From Ectopseudomonas mendocina (GTDB taxonomy: Bacteria > Pseudomonadota > Gammaproteobacteria > Pseudomonadales > Pseudomonadaceae), in assembly GCF_016008875.1 (NCBI RefSeq), contig NZ_JADTQG010000010.1, positions 62,001 through 126,000 of the forward strand: 64,000 nt of DNA, in the 5' to 3' direction. Numbering within the stretch: the first letter of the stretch is position 1; the number at the start of each line of letters is the position of its first letter. Both the position numbers and the translations under genes were made by a program. This document shows positions 60,823 to 64,000 of this stretch, piece by piece. A model generated the notes under the pieces. That model was not told where the DNA came from, did not search any database, and was given only the letters and a program-made list of their open reading frames with translations.

Positions 60823-62772
60823 ATGAGCAAAGGAAGCCGTCCGGACGACGAATTGCGCTTTCGCCCGCAGCCGGGCAAGCCGCAGCAACGCGGCCAACCC
60901 TTCGTCAACCAGGTGCTGCGTCAGGCCAACAAGGCCGGCACCGGCAAGCCGCGCAAGGCGGGCCACCAGCCAGGCGCCCGCCTCGGCCGGGGGCATGTCG
61001 CCGCCCGTTTCAGCGGGCAGCAACTGCCGTCCAACGCCCGCCGCGTCACCATCAAGACGCGCCTGGTAAACCTGCGCCAGGCCGGCAAGGGCTCGACGCT
61101 CAGCCACCTGCGCTACATCGAGCGCGACGGCGTCAGTCGCGAAGGCGAGCCGGGCCAGGCCTACGGGCCAATGACCAACCGGGCCGACCTCAATGCGTTC
61201 GAGGAACGTGGCCGGGAAGACCGCCATCAGTTTCGCTTCATCGTCTCCCCCGAGGATGCCGAGCAGCTCGACGACCTACGCACCTACACCCGCCACCTGA
61301 TGAGCCGGATGGAGGCCGACCTCGGCACCCGTCTCGACTGGGTGGCGGTCGACCACTGGAACACTGACAACCCACACACCCATATCGTGTTGCGCGGCAA
61401 GGACGACACCGGCAAGGACCTGGTGATCGCCCGCGACTACATCGCCGAGGGCATGCGCAACCGCGCCTCGGAGCTGGCCACCGAATGGCTGGGACCGCGT
61501 ACCGAGCTGGAGATCCAGCAGAGCCTGCAGCGCGAGGTGCAGCAGGAGCGTTTCACCAGCCTGGATCGCACCCTGCTTCGCGAACGCCTGGCCGGCGGCC
61601 TGAGCCTGAAAACACTTGCAAACCATCCACGTCGGCAACTGCTGATCGGCCGCCTGCAGCAGCTGCAGAAGTTTGAACTGGCCCATGAAGTTCGCCCCGG
61701 ACAATGGATCATCCGCGACGATGCCGAGGCAACCCTGCGCGCCATGGGTGAGCGCGGCGATATCGTGCGCACGATACAGCGGGCCATGGGTAGCGTGCAG
61801 CGCGAGCTGGCGGTCTTCGAGCCAGGCAAGGATGGCTCTGTTCTGGTCGGTAGGATCGTAGCCAAAGGCCTAGCCGACGAGCTAAACGACCGCGGTTATC
61901 TGGTGGTCGACGGACTCGACGGAAAAGCCCACTACCTGAGACTACCTTCCCGCACGGACCTGGCCGACTACCCCATTGGTGGCCTGGTGGAAACACGCAG
62001 CCTGAGCGAGCCGCGCGCGGTGGATCGCTCGATTGCTTCGCTGGCTGCGGCCAGCATCTATAGCACCGATCATCACCTGGCCCTGGCACGCTCGCAGACG
62101 AGCGGCGGGCATGATCCCGAGGCACTGGTCGAGCGTCATGTGCGTCGCCTGGAAGCGCTACGTCGAGCCGGTATCGTCGAGCGGCTGGCCGAGGGGGTCT
62201 GGCGGGTGCCGACCGATCTGCCCGAGCAAGGCCGGCAGCATGATGCTCGCCGCCTGGGCGACGTCGCCGTCGAGCTGCGCACGCCGCTGCCCCTCGAGCA
62301 GCAGGCGCGCGCCGTCGGCGCGACCTGGCTGGACCAACAGCTGATCGGCGGCAACCGCGAGCTGGTCGACAAGGGCTTCGGCAAGGAGGTGCGCGAAGCG
62401 TTGCGGCAGCGCGCCGACTTCCTGGTGGAACAGGGGCTGGCCGAACGCCTGGGCCAACGCGTGGTGCTTGCACGCAACCTGCTGGCCACGCTACGCGGGC
62501 GGGAGCTGACGGCGGCAGCGCGCGAGATCTCGGAGCAGACAGGTATGCAGTACCGCCCGACGGCGGAGGGCCAGCGCGTCAGCGGGATCTACCGGCGCAG
62601 CGTGCAGCTAGCCAGCGGCCGTTATGCCCTGCTCGACGACGGCATCGGCTTCAGCTTGGTGCCGTGGAAGCCGGTGGTCGAGCAGAGGCTTGGGCAGAGC
62701 GTGTCGGCAGTGATCCAAGGCAACAGCGCGTCCTGGCAACTGGGTCGCCAGCGCGGGCCGTCGATTGGTTGA
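60823..62772 (+). CDS. virD2: VirD2-like (DUF3363) conjugative relaxase
   Basis: The 649-residue protein has a MOBP/VirD2-type relaxase domain in the first 300 residues. Tyr98 in LRYIERDG is the likely nicking residue, and the metal-binding motif is H178WNTDNPH185TH187. The C-terminal half is the DUF3363 region common to Tn4371-type relaxases. It nicks oriT and stays attached to the transferred strand. ATG 60823 has GGAGGAG about 7 bases ahead; the frame extends further upstream without a start signal. No traG coupling protein or trb genes follow, so the element cannot transfer by itself from this copy. Confidence 0.9.
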   Translation: MSKGSRPDDELRFRPQPGKPQQRGQPFVNQVLRQANKAGTGKPRKAGHQPGARLGRGHVAARFSGQQLPSNARRVTIKTRLVNLRQAGKGSTLSHLRYIERDGVSREGEPGQAYGPMTNRADLNAFEERGREDRHQFRFIVSPEDAEQLDDLRTYTRHLMSRMEADLGTRLDWVAVDHWNTDNPHTHIVLRGKDDTGKDLVIARDYIAEGMRNRASELATEWLGPRTELEIQQSLQREVQQERFTSLDRTLLRERLAGGLSLKTLANHPRRQLLIGRLQQLQKFELAHEVRPGQWIIRDDAEATLRAMGERGDIVRTIQRAMGSVQRELAVFEPGKDGSVLVGRIVAKGLADELNDRGYLVVDGLDGKAHYLRLPSRTDLADYPIGGLVETRSLSEPRAVDRSIASLAAASIYSTDHHLALARSQTSGGHDPEALVERHVRRLEALRRAGIVERLAEGVWRVPTDLPEQGRQHDARRLGDVAVELRTPLPLEQQARAVGATWLDQQLIGGNRELVDKGFGKEVREALRQRADFLVEQGLAERLGQRVVLARNLLATLRGRELTAAAREISEQTGMQYRPTAEGQRVSGIYRRSVQLASGRYALLDDGIGFSLVPWKPVVEQRLGQSVSAVIQGNSASWQLGRQRGPSIG

Positions 62773-62789
62773 GCAACAGGCGCCGGGGC

Positions 62790-63644
62790 TTATACCAACG
62801 CCGGTTCCTGCTGCAACCACTGCTCGAAGTCGCGGCTCTGCGGCATGCCTTCCTTGGCTGCGTAGTAGACCAGCCGCAGGTGGCGATCCTCGTCGATGGT
62901 CAGCGTGGTGTGTTCGAACACCACCTGGCCAACCGCTTCGATGTGCAGGTGGCGGATCCCCTGGCACGGGCCGTGGATGTCCTGCTGCCGCCACCAGTCC
63001 CTGAAGTCCGGCGAGGCCTTCTCCAGGTCCTTCACCAGCGCGGCGATATCCGGATCCTGGGTCGCCCGCACGAAGTCGCGGCGAAAGCTGGAGAGGATCT
63101 GCAGCGCCTGCTCATCCCAAGGGTTGAACAGCTCGCGCATGGCCGGGCTGGTGAACAGCATCCACAACAGGTTGCGGCGGTCCGCCGGCAGCGCGGAGAA
63201 ACCGAACACCCGATCCGCCGCGGCATTCCAGGCCAATACGTCCCAGCGCAGGTTGAGCACGTAGGCCGGGCGCGAGGGGATGTCGCCCATCAGTCGGTGA
63301 ATCAGCGCAGGCACCGTGCACCAGGTCTTGCCCGGCTCTGGCGGCAGACGCTGGTGAGCCAGCAGGAACAGGTGGCGACGCTCGGTGGCATCCAGCTTGA
63401 GCGTGCGCGAAAGGTTGTCGAGGAAGGTCGCAGACACGCTGATGTCCCGCCCTTGTTCCAGCCAGGTGTACCAGGACAAACCCACCCCTGCCAGTGCCGC
63501 GACCTCCTCGCGACGCAGCCCTGGCGTGCGCCGTCGACTACCGGCGGGCAGGCCCACCTCCTCCGGCGAAATTCGTTCGCGGCGACTACGCAGGAATTCG
63601 GCCAGCTCTACCCGAGTGCGTTCAGCTGTGCGAGGCGCGCTCAT
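62790..63644 (-). CDS. XRE-family regulator with MmyB-like ligand-binding domain
   Basis: The 284-residue protein has a helix-turn-helix (about residues 40-95; TPGLRREEVAALAGVGLSWYTWLEQGR) followed by an MmyB-like sensor domain (NLRWDVLAWNAAADRVFGF, and GQVVFEHTTLTIDEDRHLRLVYY near the end). Such regulators commonly control a divergent neighbouring operon in response to a hydrophobic ligand. ATG 63644 has GGAGGT 6 bases ahead and is preferred over an upstream in-frame start at 63725. The divergent gene is 5-aminolevulinate synthase. It does not look like part of the mobile element. Confidence 0.88.
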   Translation of the reverse strand: MSAPRTAERTRVELAEFLRSRRERISPEEVGLPAGSRRRTPGLRREEVAALAGVGLSWYTWLEQGRDISVSATFLDNLSRTLKLDATERRHLFLLAHQRLPPEPGKTWCTVPALIHRLMGDIPSRPAYVLNLRWDVLAWNAAADRVFGFSALPADRRNLLWMLFTSPAMRELFNPWDEQALQILSSFRRDFVRATQDPDIAALVKDLEKASPDFRDWWRQQDIHGPCQGIRHLHIEAVGQVVFEHTTLTIDEDRHLRLVYYAAKEGMPQSRDFEQWLQQEPALV

Positions 63645-63800
63645 ACGGTTACCTCCAGTACTAGGATAAACAGTCAAATTGTAACCCCTATAAATCCCGA
63701 GAAGAATAGCCCGACCTGGCCGCAATTACCCGAGCCAGGGCTCTCGCTTGATGAGGAACCACACAGAGACGTGTCATCAACTCGCTAAGGAGATAAACGG
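63645..63800. other. Divergent promoter region between regulator and aminolevulinate synthase genes
   Basis: This 156-bp stretch must hold both promoters. An AT-richer part (63661-63697) lies near the regulator. CCTGGC (63716-63721) and GCCAGG (63735-63740) form a spaced inverted repeat that might be an operator. No clear -35/-10 pair is assigned. Confidence 0.35.
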
Positions 63801-64000
63801 ATGTACCAAGCACTTCTTCGGGAACAACTGGAGACATTGAAGTCCTCCAACCAATACCGCACCTTCACCACCCTCAGCCGCATCTGCGGCCAGTACCCGT
63901 TGGCCAAACTGGATGGCTGTGAGCAAGAACCGGTGATGGTCTGGTGCAGCAACGACTACCTCGGGATGTCGCAACATCCTGCAGTGCGCGAACAGATGCA
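63801..64000 (+). CDS. hemA: 5-aminolevulinate synthase, N-terminal part (gene cut by window edge)
   Basis: The first 66 residues are present. They contain the family's start pattern, YRTFTTLSRICGQYP followed by VWCSNDYLGMSQHPAV, which matches alpha-oxoamine synthases and specifically the aminolevulinate synthase of alphaproteobacteria. The enzyme joins glycine and succinyl-CoA. Pseudomonas normally makes aminolevulinate from glutamyl-tRNA, so this would be an extra route, for haem under special conditions or for a C5N-type metabolite. ATG 63801 has AAGGAG 8 bases ahead. The PLP lysine lies outside the window. Confidence 0.88.
   Translation, partial: MYQALLREQLETLKSSNQYRTFTTLSRICGQYPLAKLDGCEQEPVMVWCSNDYLGMSQHPAVREQM

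Larger units (their letters stand above)
56598..62772 (+). mobile_element. Fragment of a Tn4371-like integrative/conjugative element
   Basis: Seven genes in one direction (ardA, excisionase-like HTH, repA, parA, RHH protein, traF peptidase, relaxase) follow the core order I know for Tn4371-type ICEs. The integrase, traG and the trb transfer genes are missing. Relaxase and the next, unrelated gene are only 17 bp apart stop to stop, so the element appears cut off there. Boundaries are approximate. Confidence 0.65.

Noticed and set aside
1..64000. CRISPR arrays, tRNA/rRNA genes, insertion sequences
   Set aside because: I looked for regularly spaced repeats, tRNA-like cloverleaf ends and transposase motifs and found none convincing. 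The only repeats are NRPS modules, iterons and the palindromes listed.

Overview
The window looks like the chromosome of a fluorescent Pseudomonas. It has high GC, and most of it (about 1-56.3 kb) is one pyoverdine siderophore locus. The genes resemble P. aeruginosa pvdO-pvdE-fpvA, pvdI/J/D-type NRPS genes, PA2411-PA2412-pvdH, and pvdL-pvdG-pvdS, but in a different arrangement. The species cannot be fixed from the sequence alone.

Layout. 1-4657 (+): the 3' end of pvdO, then pvdE (exporter) and fpvA (receptor). 4956-35863 (-): three colinear NRPS genes with 4, 2 and 2 modules, the last ending in a thioesterase domain. 36009-36962 (+): a siderophore-interacting (ferric reductase type) protein. 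37021-40495 (-): a SyrP-like Fe/2-oxoglutarate dioxygenase, a type II thioesterase, an MbtH protein and pvdH. 40699-54489 (-): pvdL and a degenerate pvdG. 54734-55267 (+): the sigma factor gene pvdS behind a Fur box. 55317-56315 (-): an acetyltransferase of the hydroxyornithine-acylating type. 56598-62772 (+): a fragment of an integrative/conjugative element resembling Tn4371-type cores (ardA, excisionase-like HTH, repA, parA, RHH protein, traF, relaxase), with two repeat arrays. 62790-64000: an MmyB-type XRE regulator diverging from the start of a 5-aminolevulinate synthase gene.

How it works together. PvdL loads an acyl starter and builds Glu-D-Tyr-Dab, the chromophore precursor. Reading the specificity residues of the A domains predicts D-Ser, Dab, hydroxyornithine, Gln (or Glu), D-Ala, Thr, D-Asp, Dab for the other three synthetases. 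The dioxygenase would convert Asp to beta-hydroxy-Asp, the acetyltransferase would give N5-acetyl-N5-hydroxy-Orn, and PvdH supplies Dab. The product would bind iron through the chromophore catechol, one hydroxamate and one hydroxy-carboxylate. PvdE exports the precursor, PvdO acts in periplasmic maturation, FpvA imports the ferric form, and the siderophore-interacting protein could release the iron.

Regulation can be read directly. Seven sites fit the PvdS promoter pattern TAAAT or TAATT, 16 bases, CGT. They lie before pvdE, pvdI, the siderophore-interacting protein gene, mbtH, pvdH, pvdG and the acetyltransferase gene, and pvdS itself has a Fur box. Not in this window: pvdA, pvdF, pvdM/N/P, fpvR and the PvdRT-OpmQ exporter. 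No rRNA, tRNA, CRISPR array or insertion sequence was recognised.
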